Part shown: positions 63,512-64,000 of the stretch, piece after piece
Layout of the letters: each line of letters starts with the position of its first letter
How positions within the stretch are numbered: the first letter of the stretch is position 1
Position numbers and translations under genes: made by a program
The notes under the pieces: model-generated
What the model was told of the DNA's origin: nothing
What the model saw: the letters and a program-made list of their open reading frames with translations, nothing else
Databases searched by the model: none
Assembly (NCBI RefSeq): GCF_018398315.1
Contig: NZ_JAHBRW010000001.1
Location: 2,302,501 to 2,366,500 of the forward strand
DNA from: Chelatococcus sp. YT9
Lineage (GTDB): Bacteria; Pseudomonadota; Alphaproteobacteria; Rhizobiales; Beijerinckiaceae
Direction: 5' to 3'
DNA: 64,000 bases

Positions 63512-63818
63512 GCGCGGTGAAGATCATCAATTGCGGAGGGCCACAGTGAACTTCGCCCGCTTTGCTCCCGGGGCGTGTCCGAGGGGCGGCGTGCGAGTGC
63601 TCAAGCCTGGTGTCCTTACAACGCGAGCGCGGCGCTGAGAAGCCCCGGCCTTGCACGAAGCGAAAGGAGCTCCGGCCGATGCGTTGGCTGGGCTCATTAA
63701 AACTCGCCGGGATGAGGAGCGTGTGACCACGTGGCGGGATCTTCGCGGTATTAAGCATTATCCCGCCGGAGTGCGTTCGTGATAGGGGATCCCGTCCAGT
63801 TTCGGGAAAGTATGCGTC
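63512..63818. other. 307-base divergent gap before the NUDIX gene
   Basis: No gene recognised. A minus-strand open frame crosses it but is antisense to the NUDIX gene and has no family-like sequence. The region should hold the divergent promoters of the metallophosphoesterase and NUDIX genes; none could be placed with confidence. Confidence 0.5.
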
Positions 63819-64000
63819 TTGCGTTTGATCTATTATGTCATGCACCTGTATTGGCGCTTTAAGCGTGGCCTGACCCTCGGCGTGCGCGCTGTCGTGCTGG
63901 ATCAGGACAATCGCGTCTTCCTCGTGCGCCACAGCTATATCAAGGGCTGGCACCTGCCAGGCGGAGGCGTCGAGCCGGGCGAGACGCTCGTCGAGGCGCT
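63819..64000 (+). CDS. NUDIX hydrolase, 3'-truncated by window edge
   Basis: The frame reads [20 protein letters not shown] and then the first part of a NUDIX box, [18 protein letters not shown], where the window ends. NUDIX enzymes hydrolyse nucleoside diphosphates linked to other groups; the substrate is unknown. TTG 63819 would give [14 protein letters not shown], like related N-termini from memory. ATG 63840 is the alternative and cuts close to the conserved region. Neither has a clear ribosome site. Confidence 0.8.
   Translation, partial: MRLIYYVMHLYWRFKRGLTLGVRAVVLDQDNRVFLVRHSYIKGWHLPGGGVEPGETLVEA

Overview
The window is a gene-dense, high-GC chromosomal segment of an alphaproteobacterium, most likely in the Hyphomicrobiales (Bosea/Chelatococcus/Methylobacterium-like). 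The grounds are the PccR-type regulator beside propionyl-CoA carboxylase, the aerobic (Cob-type) cobalamin pathway with CobN/CobG/CobW and CbtAB, an HWE-family histidine kinase, a DUF930 protein, and many GC-rich palindromic repeats. The genus is inference. No rRNA, tRNA, CRISPR array, transposase or phage gene was seen.

Layout. 1-1905: alkylation-repair cassette (3' part of ada, a 2-oxoglutarate/Fe(II) oxygenase, ogt). 1932-4775 (minus): DUF763 protein and a PAS-HWE histidine kinase. 4948-14611: PccR-like regulator divergent from pccB-pccA-mutA-mutB-mce, the whole route from propionyl-CoA to succinyl-CoA. 15012-20136: orphan fused oligopeptide-ABC ATPase, flavin reductase, Na/Pi cotransporter, DUF930 protein. 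20396-24893: MarR-MFS pair, then an Mhq-like quinone-response module (hydrolase and ring-cleaving dioxygenase) with a divergent LysR gene. 24966-34789: cupin, branched-chain-type ABC transporter, 2-aminobenzoate-CoA ligase-like enzyme, formamidase-like hydrolase and PhzS-like monooxygenase, probably an aromatic-compound catabolic locus. 35112-40080: ThDP enzyme and GABA-type aminotransferase divergent from an XRE-cupin regulator, then glycerate 2-kinase. 40229-44503: HlyD/FUSC efflux pair, aldo/keto reductase, MFS exporter.

44555-60174 is a cobalamin-biosynthesis cluster: an AdoCbl riboswitch, then cbtB-cbtA-DUF1636-cobW-cobN-cobG-cobH-cobI-cobJ, cobK on the opposite strand, and cobL-cobE-cobM-cobA-cobB. 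Most junctions are ATGA or GTGA overlaps. No cobF is visible. The cofactor made here is what the methylmalonyl-CoA mutase encoded 30 kb upstream needs. An acyltransferase-3 gene is coupled to cobB. A YbaK-type deacylase, an unknown tail-anchored protein, a metallophosphoesterase and the start of a NUDIX gene close the window.

The most unusual feature is a set of large palindromic repeats sitting in frame inside cobN and cobG. The 141-bp copy in cobN and the 123-bp copy in cobG are the same element in opposite orientations. Both lengths are multiples of three, and because the arms are symmetric both copies encode nearly the same terminal peptides. A second palindromic family also lies in frame in cobG. 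Relatives of both families sit between genes elsewhere in the window.
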